64,000 nt of DNA from Paenibacillus wulumuqiensis (GCF_000971965.1 NZ_KQ040792.1:310001-374000); one strand, 5' to 3'; positions 18,306 to 25,141 are shown, counted from the first letter of the stretch. Made by a program: numbers and translations. Notes: generated by a model not told the origin, from the sequence alone.

Positions 18306-19001
18306 TTAATCAGCAATGCCTACGCGTGAACGAAGATACTGCCGATCCTGCAACTGCCGATAGGCAAAATGCGCCGTATCTCCCGTCGAGATGCGCGATC
18401 CATCTTCCGGCAGAATATCCTTTTCTACACGGTATTGCCCGGTATAGTCTCCATCTGGCAAATAGGTAGGACAGATTATCGTCCAGTCCAGTGAGGATTG
18501 CAGCAGCTGTTCATACACACTGCGATGCTCCTCGGCAGCACGGGTACTGCGCCGCTTGGACTCGAAGGACTGATAGCGGAACAGCTCCGGCTGGGTCCGG
18601 CTCTGCAAAATACCGGCAGTGCCTATGGTAATCAGCCGCTGGATGCCCTGCTGCTCCAGCAGCGGAATCAGTATCCGAGTGCTCGCAGAGAGAGTATCCG
18701 ACCCATCGGTGCCGATCGCGCTGATAACGGCATCCACTCCGTGAAGTGCAGTAAGCAGATCATTTGGCTCCAATACACTCCCCGTGCAGATATGCAGCTG
18801 TTCCTCCCACCGGGCAGTGTCTTCCCCTGCTGGCAGATGGTACCGCCTAGCAAAATCCGGTTCCTGTATCGTCTGAAGCAATTGTTCCTGCAGCTTCTCC
18901 GGCGAGCGTACAAGTGTATGCACTTCATGTCCATTTCGCAGTGCATGCTGCAAAATCAGACGCCCTGTCCGGCCGGTTGCTCCCAATAGCAGAATTCTCA
19001 T
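18306..19001 (-). CDS. NAD(P)-binding protein, atypical SDR/NmrA-like
   Basis: 231 residues with an N-terminal Rossmann motif MRILLLGATGRTGRLILQHAL, then HTLVRSPEKL, GVDAVISAIGTDG and a late motif DWTIICPTYLPDGDYTG. These features fit the NAD(P)H-binding NmrA/YwnB-like group of short oxidoreductases. The substrate is unknown. An insertion around residues 45-75 (QTIQEPDFARRYHLPAGEDTA) is longer than usual. The start ATG at 19001 is preceded by CAGGAGTGATTATTC. It lies beside a DUF6509-like gene on the same strand, 24 bp away, so the two may be co-transcribed. Confidence 0.75.
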   Translation of the reverse strand: MRILLLGATGRTGRLILQHALRNGHEVHTLVRSPEKLQEQLLQTIQEPDFARRYHLPAGEDTARWEEQLHICTGSVLEPNDLLTALHGVDAVISAIGTDGSDTLSASTRILIPLLEQQGIQRLITIGTAGILQSRTQPELFRYQSFESKRRSTRAAEEHRSVYEQLLQSSLDWTIICPTYLPDGDYTGQYRVEKDILPEDGSRISTGDTAHFAYRQLQDRQYLRSRVGIAD

Positions 19002-19025
19002 GAATAATCACTCCTGCTCCATGGA

Positions 19026-19319
19026 TTATTCTTCAGCTTCATTCCAGTGCTGGCTGCAGAATTCGGCGAGTTCCTGCTCTTCCTCATCCTCAAGATCGAA
19101 CTCCAGCAGACGATCGGTTCCTTTTTCGAGCAGGTCGTAGGTTACCAGCTTGCCCTGTTCACCGTCTACGCTATACACCGCACGGATATAGACACCGTTA
19201 GGTGTGTACAGATCGTCTTCTTCATCGATATTCAGATCCAGCATAAACTCATAACGCTTGCCGGTTAGAATCTGAAATGGATCGCGAATCCACTCCACCT
19301 GATAACTTGTAATTTCCAT
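19026..19319 (-). CDS. DUF6509-like protein
   Basis: 97 residues, acidic: MEITSYQVEWIRDPFQILTGKRYEFMLDLNI with a tail LLEFDLEDEEEQELAEF. The pattern matches a small conserved Bacillales cytoplasmic family that I know as DUF6509. It has no assigned function and no catalytic motif is evident. A GGAGGTATACATTTA site precedes the ATG. It is the last chromosomal gene before the cassette array. Confidence 0.7.
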   Translation of the reverse strand: MEITSYQVEWIRDPFQILTGKRYEFMLDLNIDEEDDLYTPNGVYIRAVYSVDGEQGKLVTYDLLEKGTDRLLEFDLEDEEEQELAEFCSQHWNEAEE

Positions 19320-19597
19320 TAAATGTATACCTCCTGCGCATCGATTGGTGCGCTTAATTATAAAGTAGTGAGTATGGGCACAATACCGCGCCAGATTTAT
19401 TATATCATGCTTGTAAATGGGGAATGAAGCGTTTATAGAAGAGTAGGAAGGATGGAGAAATATATTCCATATTCGTAAAAATTCTGAGTGTGATGGGTAC
19501 TGCCGTATAGCTTTGCTATGTTCGAAAAGGCATGTGATTAGGAATTACATAAGGATGGAACTTTGAGCGTGACTTGGCATATAATTACAATAAAAAA

Positions 19598-19660
19598 GAA
19601 GTTCGTAAATACCTTGAAAAGTTTAAGTTGTATGAAGTTCGTAAATATTACGTTATATGC
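19598..19660 (+). repeat. Array boundary site A (attI-like or half attC-like site)
   Basis: GAAGTTCGTAAATA occurs twice (19598-19611 and 19634-19647), followed by ATTAC and the core GTTATATGC (19652-19660). The TTCGTAAAT box recurs only in site E, at the same place before the core. No left ATAAC arm is recognised, so this may be the insertion end of the array or a decayed site. Confidence 0.5.
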
Positions 19661-19752
19661 AACCTGAAAGACTGGGAACCCATTAGGGAAAGAATAACAT
19701 GAAGAAGCGCCGAGTTCCTTATCGGCGTTTTTTGTTTAGGGTTAAAACCATT
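19652..19752 (+). repeat. Cassette 1 leader repeat, copy 1
   Basis: This 100-bp stretch matches 23822-23922 at roughly four in five positions. The match includes the hairpin CGCCGA/TCGGCG followed by TTTTTT (19708-19733) and a tiny frame (19699-19755) reading MKKRRVPYRRFLFRVKTI. The other copy encodes MMKRRFPYRCFLCRVQDI. The hairpin looks like a terminator. Whether the basic peptide is translated is unknown. The rest of cassette 1 (19756-20000) shows no convincing gene. Confidence 0.55.
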
Positions 19753-20000
19753 TAAAAAGCAAAGCGATTTATAGAGATAAGAACGATTAAGGTATGAGAA
19801 AAGAATCCAAATCGAAAGCACGGAGTCGCTTCCGATCAGACAAAGGAAAAAAGGAAGTTTGCAAAGCATTTTAAACCAAAGGGAATTTGAAAAAGATTGA
19901 GGAAGAACTAAAAAATCATTGGTGAAAGACAGAAAGAAAGCATAGAATTGAAGAAGGAAATAATCGAATAAGATTAAGAGAATTTGGAAGGTCACAGGCA

Positions 20001-20099
20001 GCATATAACATAACATTCACGCTGCGGACATACGTCCTGGGTCCGGCATTCGCCGGACACCCAGCATACGCTGGGTCGTGAATACAGGAACGTTATACG
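20001..20099 (+). repeat. attC-like site B
   Basis: The outer cores are GCATATAAC (20001-20009) and GTTATACG (20092-20099). Inner boxes ATTCACG and CGTGAAT pair. Between them lie three small stems with GCAT/ACGC-type loops, such as CCAGCATACGCTGG. Confidence 0.7.
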
Positions 20100-20142
20100 T
20101 AATACCGGAAAAACATATTTAAAAACTAGACCAGACAAAGAG

Positions 20143-20171
20143 TTAATTGATTTAACGTTTTGCGTTATACT
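20143..20171 (+). promoter_or_regulatory. Promoter of the toxin-antitoxin cassette
   Basis: TTAATT, a 17-bp spacer and TATACT lie 28 bp upstream of the antitoxin start. The cassette therefore seems to carry its own promoter, as TA cassettes in integrons usually do. Confidence 0.55.
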
Positions 20172-20199
20172 ATGAAGTAAGAATAGGAGGCGATTTATC

Positions 20200-20373
20200 A
20201 TGAGCCTGGAGCAAAAATTGATTAACGATTTTTTGTCTTTACCCCAAGAAAAACAAATGGAAGTTATTGATTTTGTAGAGTTTTTAAAGATCAAAAATGC
20301 GTCTCAAACAGAATCTATGATGGACGACATTATTAATGAGAATTTAGAAGCTCTTAAAGAACTCGCCAAATGA
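20200..20373 (+). CDS. Antitoxin of a Doc-type pair, DUF2281-like
   Basis: 57 residues: MSLEQKLINDFLSLPQEKQ then MEVIDFVEFLKIKNASQTES, ending ENLEALKELAK. The N-terminal LPxEKQxEVxDFVEFL pattern is that of DUF2281/VapB-like antitoxins. The acidic, helical C-terminus would neutralise the toxin. The ATG follows AATAGGAGGCG. The stop TGA overlaps the toxin start (ATGA), the classic coupled antitoxin-toxin order. It probably represses its own promoter as well. The gene is too short for many gene callers. Confidence 0.75.
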   Translation: MSLEQKLINDFLSLPQEKQMEVIDFVEFLKIKNASQTESMMDDIINENLEALKELAK

Positions 20374-20747
20374 AATCGATTACGATTGACCAATTGCTGA
20401 TCTATCATCAAAAGATCATGAAGGTAACGGGTGGGGCGAATGGAGTCAGAGATCAAGGATTGTTAGAAAGCGCATTGGGTAAAGCTGAACAGACCTTTGA
20501 TGGTAAAGAATTGTATCTAGGGCTAACAAGGAAAGTTTCTGTCGTGACTTTCTCCTTAATCAAAAACCATGGATTCGTGGATGGAAATAAACGTGTTGGA
20601 GTAGCGGTTATGCTACTTTTGCTTCGATTAAATGGGTATTCTATTCGATATAGTCAAGATGAACTCGTTCAATTAGGATTGGGAACAGCAGAAGGAAAAT
20701 TAGATGAACAAGATATTGAGGAATGGATAATAAGGCATCGAGAATGA
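20370..20747 (+). CDS. doc: Death-on-curing (Doc/Fic) family toxin
   Basis: 125 residues. The Fic-fold active-site motif reads HGFVDGNKR (67-75), which is the Doc form (HxFx[D/N][A/G]NKR). Doc of phage P1 phosphorylates EF-Tu with ATP and stops translation. The N-terminus MKSITIDQLLIYHQKIMKVTGG and the segment GLLESALGKAEQTF are typical of this group. It is translationally coupled to the upstream antitoxin. In a cassette array such pairs are thought to stabilise the array against loss. All catalytic residues seem present, so it is probably active. Confidence 0.88.
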   Translation: MKSITIDQLLIYHQKIMKVTGGANGVRDQGLLESALGKAEQTFDGKELYLGLTRKVSVVTFSLIKNHGFVDGNKRVGVAVMLLLLRLNGYSIRYSQDELVQLGLGTAEGKLDEQDIEEWIIRHRE

Positions 20748-20800
20748 AGCTCGGTGTCTTATTCTATATCTTTTTGAATATTCAAAGAAGACCGGTATTA

Positions 20801-20898
20801 CGTATAACATAATATTCACGCTGCGGGCATACGCCCTTGGCCCGGCATACGCTGGACACCCGACATGCGTCGGGTCGTGAATACGGGAACGTTAAGTG
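20801..20898 (+). repeat. attC-like site C
   Basis: The cores are CGTATAAC (20801-20808) and GTTAAGTG (20891-20898). Inner ATTCACG/CGTGAAT pair, with three internal stems. The left end extends to 20792, giving 17 bp complementary to the start of the same cassette at 20092-20108. Confidence 0.7.
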
Positions 20899-20950
20899 AA
20901 ACCCTTGTAAAAGCAAACCCTAATTAAAGCTTAATAATGGATGTGAAGAA

Positions 20951-21400
20951 GTGGATAGTAAACTTGTAACGTGCACAAGTATAGGCGTGTATGGACACGC
21001 CCTTACTAAAGGGACAGTTTATCAAGCAGTGGCTGAAGAAGCCGATCGATATAGAATCTTTGGAAACCATAATAAGAGAATATGGATAGATAAATATTAT
21101 TTTGCTGAGGGAGAAGTTGAAGTTCCTCTTTTAACTAGCTGGAAGTTTGATGATCGATTAGAAGACTTTGATTTAATTGAAGTAACGATAACCTTTAATA
21201 ACGGAATGAAAAGATGGTGTCTAATCACAACACCGGAAAGATTGGTCGAACATTTTAAACAACCTCATTTAGATCCACCCGGGTTTAATATTCAGCACTT
21301 AATCATTGTAAGAACAATGAATGATAGAGATATTGAACAAACTTTAAAACACTTAGATGAACAAGGCGAGATCGAGAAAGCAACTCTATTTTTAGAATAG
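20951..21400 (+). CDS. Cassette 3 protein of unknown function
   Basis: 149 residues from a GTG start: MDSKLVTCTSIGVYGHALTK then GTVYQAVAEEADRYRIFGNH. The N-terminal 55 residues (C..S.G..G..LT.G..Y.v....d.yRI......W....yF) resemble an SH3-like beta-barrel pattern found in many small bacterial proteins. The C-terminal half (LVEHFKQPHLDPPGFNIQHL, then a helix DIEQTLKHLDEQGEIEKATLF) is not recognised. The ribosome binding site is weak (GGATGTGAAG). The coding sequence is AT-rich and fills most of the cassette. It could be an immunity-type or adaptor protein, but this is only a guess. Confidence 0.7.
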   Translation: MDSKLVTCTSIGVYGHALTKGTVYQAVAEEADRYRIFGNHNKRIWIDKYYFAEGEVEVPLLTSWKFDDRLEDFDLIEVTITFNNGMKRWCLITTPERLVEHFKQPHLDPPGFNIQHLIIVRTMNDRDIEQTLKHLDEQGEIEKATLFLE

Positions 21401-21425
21401 AAGATTCGAGGAAGACAAGGGCATC

Positions 21426-21522
21426 GCATAACATAATATTCACGCTGCGGACATACGTCCTTGGTCTGGCATACGCCAGACACCCGACATGCGTCGGGTC
21501 GTGAATACAGGAACGTTATGTG
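21426..21522 (+). repeat. attC-like site D
   Basis: The cores are GCATAAC (21426-21432) and GTTATGTG (21515-21522), with ATTCACG/CGTGAAT inner boxes and three internal stems nearly identical to those of sites B and C. Confidence 0.7.
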
Positions 21523-21556
21523 AAATTCTCGCAAAAACCTTAAAGGCGGAAAAAGC

Positions 21557-21973
21557 ATGGATCATAAGTTTGCCATACGGATAAAAGGAAGAGAGCAGTT
21601 ATTATTAGTTGGTAATAACTATTATTTTGAATTCAAAGATCCTGAAGAGACCTCTTTTCATTTACTTCGTTCAAAAGTTATGGATATATTTTGGAAAGAT
21701 GCAGACAGCGGAAAGGTTTTTTTCTTTATTTATGTGTATGATCATAATGAAGATTATTTAATAAGTGATGAAGAAATTATTTCAGCTAAATTGTCTGATT
21801 TAACTGTAGGCAAGATTTACAAATTTATTCTGGACAATGGGTCTTCAATAACTGGTGAATTCATTGAACTAAAAAAGATAGGTGAAATAATACACTCAGT
21901 ATGGATTGATATTGGTCGGCAACCTGTCTATTTAGATTATAGAGATATTACTGAAATAATTGAACAAACATAG
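21557..21973 (+). CDS. Cassette 4 protein of unknown function
   Basis: 138 residues: MDHKFAIRIKGREQLLLVGN then a beta-rich body (NYYFEFKDPEETSFHLLRSK, KVFFFIYVYDHNEDYLISDE). The C-terminal part (LTVGKIYKFILDNGSSITGE) reads like a small Sm/SH3-like barrel. It has no signal peptide, so it is probably cytoplasmic. I do not recognise the family. The ATG has a GGCGG site 8 bp upstream. The gene is strongly AT-rich with codon use unlike the flanking chromosome, as expected for a mobile cassette. Confidence 0.68.
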   Translation: MDHKFAIRIKGREQLLLVGNNYYFEFKDPEETSFHLLRSKVMDIFWKDADSGKVFFFIYVYDHNEDYLISDEEIISAKLSDLTVGKIYKFILDNGSSITGEFIELKKIGEIIHSVWIDIGRQPVYLDYRDITEIIEQT

Positions 21974-22008
21974 ATTGCTTATAATCTGCTCGAGGAAGGA
22001 AAGAACAT

Positions 22009-22125
22009 CACATAACAACGTATTCAAGCATCAGGATGACGCCCTCGGTCGCAGACGTGGGTTCGAGGAAGTGGTTGCTGCGACAACTCCCTACGGGAGT
22101 TCGTAAATGCGATGAACGTTATACG
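22009..22125 (+). repeat. attC-like site E (divergent type)
   Basis: The cores are CACATAAC (22009-22016), complementary to the start of the same cassette (GTTATGTG, 21515), and GTTATACG (22118-22125). The middle differs from sites B-D, with stems GTCGCAG/CTGCGAC and ACTCCC/GGGAGT. The box TTCGTAAAT is shared with site A. So two site families coexist in one array, held together by the outer cores. Confidence 0.65.
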
Positions 22126-22219
22126 ACAATCTCTAAAAAGCACAAAAGAATAAAGTCAATACAATGTTGTTCTAATTAAATCACTGAAAATATAAATAAT
22201 AAAATATCGAAAGGTTAGG

Positions 22220-23014
22220 ATGCTTATGAAAATCAAATCGATGATTGTCGGTCTCCTAGGGGCTATGGTACTTAGCGCCTTCAGTACTGTAACGTCCACT
22301 GCCGAGGCTGCCAATGTTGTACCGGTTCATTTGAAAGTCGGAAAGTATTCGATCCTTTACACGCAGCCTGCTCCGCCTTTTGCCGACCAAGCGCATAGGG
22401 TGCAGGTTCCGCTTCGGTCGATCGAAGACCTGCTGGGCGGTAAGGTGAAGTATAACCTATCGTCCAAAACGGCAGATGTCGAGTGGATGGGTCATACCTT
22501 CCAATTCATGGTCAACTCCAAAATCGCTCAAATCGACGGGAAGACCGTACAGATGGACACAACTCCCGTTTTAAAGAATCAAGCCATGTTTCTTCCGCTC
22601 CGCTTCTTTCTCGATGCAACTGATGTGAAGTGGCGCTGGGACCAAGCCTCACAGCAGCTCATCCTTTCGGATGATCGGGTGGTCAAAGGAGAGCCTTTTG
22701 AAGACTTCATGGGAATGGATGTCACGAGCGTGAAAAATGAAAATGCGCTGGTCATTCAGTCGTATTCGATCAAAGGCAAGTATATGACAATAACGGCTCT
22801 GAATGTTTCGGGTCATACGATTCCGGCGGGTAAAGCGGATATTAATCCTCTGTTTCATTACAGTAACGGACAGTTTGGTATGGATCCCTATTCGCGATCT
22901 CCTGAGCCACCACTGAAGGCAGTAAGAAAGGGAGATACGGTGAGCAAGAAAATAAGAGGTAACATTACAAAAGATGTTGACTACGTGATTACGGTGGGAC
23001 GAGAATTGAATTGA
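22220..23014 (+). CDS. Cassette 5: secreted copper-amine-oxidase-like stalk domain protein
   Basis: 264 residues. The signal peptide reads MIVGLLGAMVLSAFSTVTSTAEA. A stalk domain (VQVPLRSIEDLLGGKVKYNL, then QAMFLPLRFFLDATDVKWRW) is followed by about 100 residues with a beta pattern (YSIKGKYMTITALNVSGHTI). It is exported and probably associated with the envelope. Two starts are possible, the ATG at 22220 or the one at 22226; AAAGG fits the first. The base composition is higher in GC than in cassettes 3 and 4, which suggests a different origin, perhaps a chromosomal gene captured more recently. A terminator follows. Confidence 0.8.
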   Translation: MLMKIKSMIVGLLGAMVLSAFSTVTSTAEAANVVPVHLKVGKYSILYTQPAPPFADQAHRVQVPLRSIEDLLGGKVKYNLSSKTADVEWMGHTFQFMVNSKIAQIDGKTVQMDTTPVLKNQAMFLPLRFFLDATDVKWRWDQASQQLILSDDRVVKGEPFEDFMGMDVTSVKNENALVIQSYSIKGKYMTITALNVSGHTIPAGKADINPLFHYSNGQFGMDPYSRSPEPPLKAVRKGDTVSKKIRGNITKDVDYVITVGRELN

Positions 23015-23051
23015 TTGTTTATACCGGTAAACCAGCGTAAAAACCTACAAA

Positions 23052-23092
23052 AGAACCCACCGCTCTTCGCATGAAGAGTGGGTTCGTCTTTT
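23052..23092 (+). terminator. Terminator inside cassette 5
   Basis: GAACCCA and TGGGTTC enclose the stem CTCTTC/GAAGAG and are followed by GTCTTTTG. It takes the place where the left half of an attC-like site would be expected. Confidence 0.7.
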
Positions 23093-23094
23093 GA

Positions 23095-23152
23095 TCCGAC
23101 ATTCGTCAGACACCCGACATGTGTCAGGTCGTTAATACAACAACGTTATCTG
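23095..23152 (+). repeat. Half attC-like site F (left arm missing)
   Basis: The right half of the B-D type site is present (stems TCCGACATTCGTCAGA and GACATGTGTC, box CGTTAAT, core GTTATCTG at 23145-23152). No left ATAAC core or ATTCACG box precedes it. Cassette 5 therefore probably cannot be excised alone. Confidence 0.6.
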
Positions 23153-23188
23153 AAAGAATCTGAATAGCAAAAAAATGGAGTGATTATA

Positions 23189-23725
23189 TTGAATCAAATC
23201 CCAAAGAGTTGGAATACAAATAGACTTAGCATTTCTGATTTAACCAAGCAGGAAGTTCCAATCATTCAGGAGATATACCAAACAAGTACATATATGAATG
23301 CATGGGATGGTCGTGATTATGATCCGGATCATATCAGAAAATGTTTAATCAATGGAAATCTTCCGCCAGAAGGTTTACTGGAGAACTATAGAATACAAAC
23401 GATAAGAATAACGGAAAATCAGCAACCCATTGGTCTAATCAGTCTATATCATGGATATCCAGTAGAACACTCCCTGTATCTTGAATTTCTATATATCCAT
23501 GGAGACATCCAAAAGCAAGGATTTGGACAAGAGATCATAAAGGAATTCTCTTCAGTCGTTGCTGAATTAGGATATAAAGAAATTCGAATTAATGTCTCTA
23601 CGAAGAACTGGCCAGCGTTAAGATATTGGATTAAATCCGGATTTAGTGAAGTGAATGGAATTTATGGTGATTCGATTTACTCGGAATCTAGCTTTTCCAA
23701 TTTGGAACTAATGATGACTTTATAA
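23189..23725 (+). CDS. Cassette 6: GNAT family N-acetyltransferase
   Basis: 178 residues. The acetyl-CoA binding core is LYLEFLYIHGDIQKQGFGQEI (motif A, Q-x-x-G-x-G/A type), followed by the beta-5/alpha-4 segment INVSTKNWPALRYWIKSGFSE. The substrate is unknown; cassette-borne GNATs can modify antibiotics, toxins or metabolites. I chose the TTG at 23189 because GGAGTGA is 8-11 bp upstream; a GTG at 23180 overlaps that site. The gene is AT-rich, and both cassette ends are intact (GTTATCT at 23145, AGATAAC at 23751). Confidence 0.82.
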   Translation: MNQIPKSWNTNRLSISDLTKQEVPIIQEIYQTSTYMNAWDGRDYDPDHIRKCLINGNLPPEGLLENYRIQTIRITENQQPIGLISLYHGYPVEHSLYLEFLYIHGDIQKQGFGQEIIKEFSSVVAELGYKEIRINVSTKNWPALRYWIKSGFSEVNGIYGDSIYSESSFSNLELMMTL

Positions 23726-23749
23726 GTGTCTCGCGAGGTCGGATTCCTT

Positions 23750-23829
23750 TAGATAACATGATATTCACGCTTCGGAGCCTGGCGGCGCTTGAAGTCAGTA
23801 GAACAGCGTGAATACGGAAACGTTATCTG
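23750..23829 (+). repeat. attC-like site G (shortest, most attC-like)
   Basis: About 79 bp. The cores are AGATAAC (23751-23757) and GTTATCTG (23822-23829). The inner boxes ATTCACGCT and AGCGTGAAT pair over 9 bp, leaving one simple loop. The order core-spacer-box-loop-box-spacer-core mirrors integron attC sites. Confidence 0.7.
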
Positions 23830-23922
23830 TAACCTTAAAGACAGGGAAACCATAAGCGAAGAATAAGATGATGAAGCGCCGATTTCCCTATCGGTGCTTT
23901 TTGTGTAGAGTGCAAGACATTA
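23822..23922 (+). repeat. Leader repeat, copy 2, at the distal end of the array
   Basis: Homologous to 19652-19752, with the hairpin GCGCCGATTTCCCTATCGGTGC followed by TTTTTG and a frame MMKRRFPYRCFLCRVQDI continuing to 23948. No further attC-like site is found downstream, so this is either a decayed seventh cassette or the far boundary. The rest of the gap up to the EamA promoter (23949-24080) shows no gene. Confidence 0.55.
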
Positions 23923-24080
23923 GAAAATCCAAACAATTGACGACCTGACTTTGAAATCAACCAGATACGGCGGACAGCAAAATACAGATAGTTGATAAAA
24001 ATAGTGTGATTCCGTCTGATATAGACCCTTACAGAATTCACAAAATCCATTTCATTAAATGAACATAGGTGCAATGCTTC

Positions 24081-24109
24081 TTGAACAATTGTTAAAACGG
24101 ATGTATACT
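24081..24109 (+). promoter_or_regulatory. SigA promoter of the EamA transporter gene
   Basis: TTGAAC, a 17-bp spacer and TATACT lie about 70 bp upstream of the coding start. It marks the return to ordinary chromosome after the array. Confidence 0.6.
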
Positions 24110-24180
24110 CATTACTTACATCATTAAAGCGCTTCATTTGGGAAGAAATGAAGCAGACGCTTAAAGGAGAAAAGATTATT

Positions 24181-25089
24181 TTGAAAGCACTGTCCAAAGG
24201 GCAAACTGCCCTCTTTTTGACGTTTCTTATTTTGATGTGGGGTGTGAACTGGCCGCTGTCCAAATACGGCCTGCAGTACGCTCCGCCTATTTTATTTTCG
24301 GGTATTCGGACGCTGATCGCCGGGGTGCTGCTGCTGGTTGTCGCTTTGCCCAAGCTGCGTGAACTGCGCTGGCGGCAGACATGGCCGATCTATGTGATCT
24401 CGGCAGTGCTCAATATTATTCTGTTCTATGGCTGTCAGACGATCGGTATCGCCTACATGCCAGCCGGATTGTTCTCGGCGATTGTATTCCTGCAGCCGGT
24501 ACTGGTCGGTATCATGTCCTGGCTGTGGCTCGGTGAGTCCATGAATCCGCTCAAAGCGATCGGCCTCGTGCTCGGCTGCGCAGGCGTAGCCACGATCAGT
24601 GCAGGCGGATTTACCGGCAGTATCTCGGTGCTGGGGATCGTACTGGCACTGGCTTCAGCAGTGAGCTGGGGTGTTGGTACCGTCTATGTCAAAAAAGTCG
24701 GTGAACGCGTCGATCCGATCTGGCTCGTCACGATCCAGCTGCTAATCGGTGGCGTCGTCATGACTGCAGTCGGCAGCGGGACAGAGAGCTGGGCGGATAT
24801 TACATGGAATGCGACATTTATCGGGGTGCTGCTGTTTATCTCGATTTTCGCAATTGCACTCAGCTGGCTCTGCTTTTTCCGGCTCGTTGGGTCGGGCGAA
24901 GCGAGTACGGTTGGTTCGTACACGTTCCTGATTCCACTCGTATCGATCATCCTGAGCGTACTGTTCATGGGTGAATCTGTGACCGTGAATCTGGTGATCG
25001 GTCTGGTGCTGATCGTCGTGAGCATTCTGCTCGTGAACCGGACGCCCAAAACCAAAGAAGTAAACGGATCATTGGAATTGAATAATTAA
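24181..25089 (+). CDS. EamA/DMT family transporter
   Basis: 302 residues with ten predicted membrane helices in two EamA repeats (ALFLTFLILMWGVNWPLSKY and, later, VLGIVLALASAVSWGVGTVY). Drug/metabolite transporters of this group export amino acids, metabolites or drugs; the substrate is unknown. Two starts are plausible. I prefer TTG at 24181 (MKALSKGQTALFLTF), 11 bp after AAAGGAG; an ATG at 24148 with GGAAGAA is the alternative and would add 11 residues. A terminator follows. The composition is again that of the flanking chromosome. Confidence 0.87.
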   Translation: MKALSKGQTALFLTFLILMWGVNWPLSKYGLQYAPPILFSGIRTLIAGVLLLVVALPKLRELRWRQTWPIYVISAVLNIILFYGCQTIGIAYMPAGLFSAIVFLQPVLVGIMSWLWLGESMNPLKAIGLVLGCAGVATISAGGFTGSISVLGIVLALASAVSWGVGTVYVKKVGERVDPIWLVTIQLLIGGVVMTAVGSGTESWADITWNATFIGVLLFISIFAIALSWLCFFRLVGSGEASTVGSYTFLIPLVSIILSVLFMGESVTVNLVIGLVLIVVSILLVNRTPKTKEVNGSLELNN

Positions 25090-25096
25090 TAAACAG

Positions 25097-25141
25097 AAAA
25101 GGCTCGGGGTGATATTTATGCAATCACTCCGGGCCTTTTTC
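25097..25141 (+). terminator. Terminator between EamA and fetB (convergent)
   Basis: The stem from AAAAGGCTCGGGGTGAT to ATCACTCCGGGCCTTTT has a 9-nt loop and a T tail. Confidence 0.8.

Larger units (their letters stand above)
19652..23829 (+). mobile_element. Integron-like gene cassette array with attC-like sites (no integrase in window)
   Basis: Six AT-rich segments, all with genes on the plus strand, are joined by imperfect palindromes whose outer cores are ATAAC (left) and GTTA (right). Segment limits at the G/TT of each right core are 19653-20092, 20093-20891, 20892-21515, 21516-22118, 22119-23145 and 23146-23822. Each segment with both ends intact begins with a sequence complementary to its own end: GTTATATGC/GCATATAAC, a 17-bp perfect pair in segment 2, GTTATGTG/CACATAAC, GTTATCT/AGATAAC. 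This is what excision as a circle and site-specific reinsertion would leave. Cargo includes a toxin-antitoxin pair, as in sedentary integrons. No tyrosine recombinase is seen within 64 kb. From 19320 to the first site at 19598 nothing coding is seen. Confidence 0.72.

Noticed and set aside
19648-20016. A 122-residue minus-strand frame across cassette 1
   Set aside because: It runs through the attC-like core and the terminator hairpin, has no ribosome binding site, and its composition is that of reverse-translated AT-rich non-coding DNA.
19652-23829. Cassette array as a run of MITE or REP insertions rather than cassettes
   Set aside because: MITE copies would have ends matching each other, not ends that match the far end of the adjacent gene segment. 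The observed pairing follows the segment. It remains the main alternative to test.
19652-23829. CRISPR array
   Set aside because: The repeats are long, imperfect, palindromic and spaced by 500-1000 bp of coding DNA.
23835-24353. A 172-residue minus-strand frame after the array
   Set aside because: It overlaps the terminator repeat and the start of the EamA gene, and its end mirrors the frame at 19648 only because both lie opposite the same repeat.
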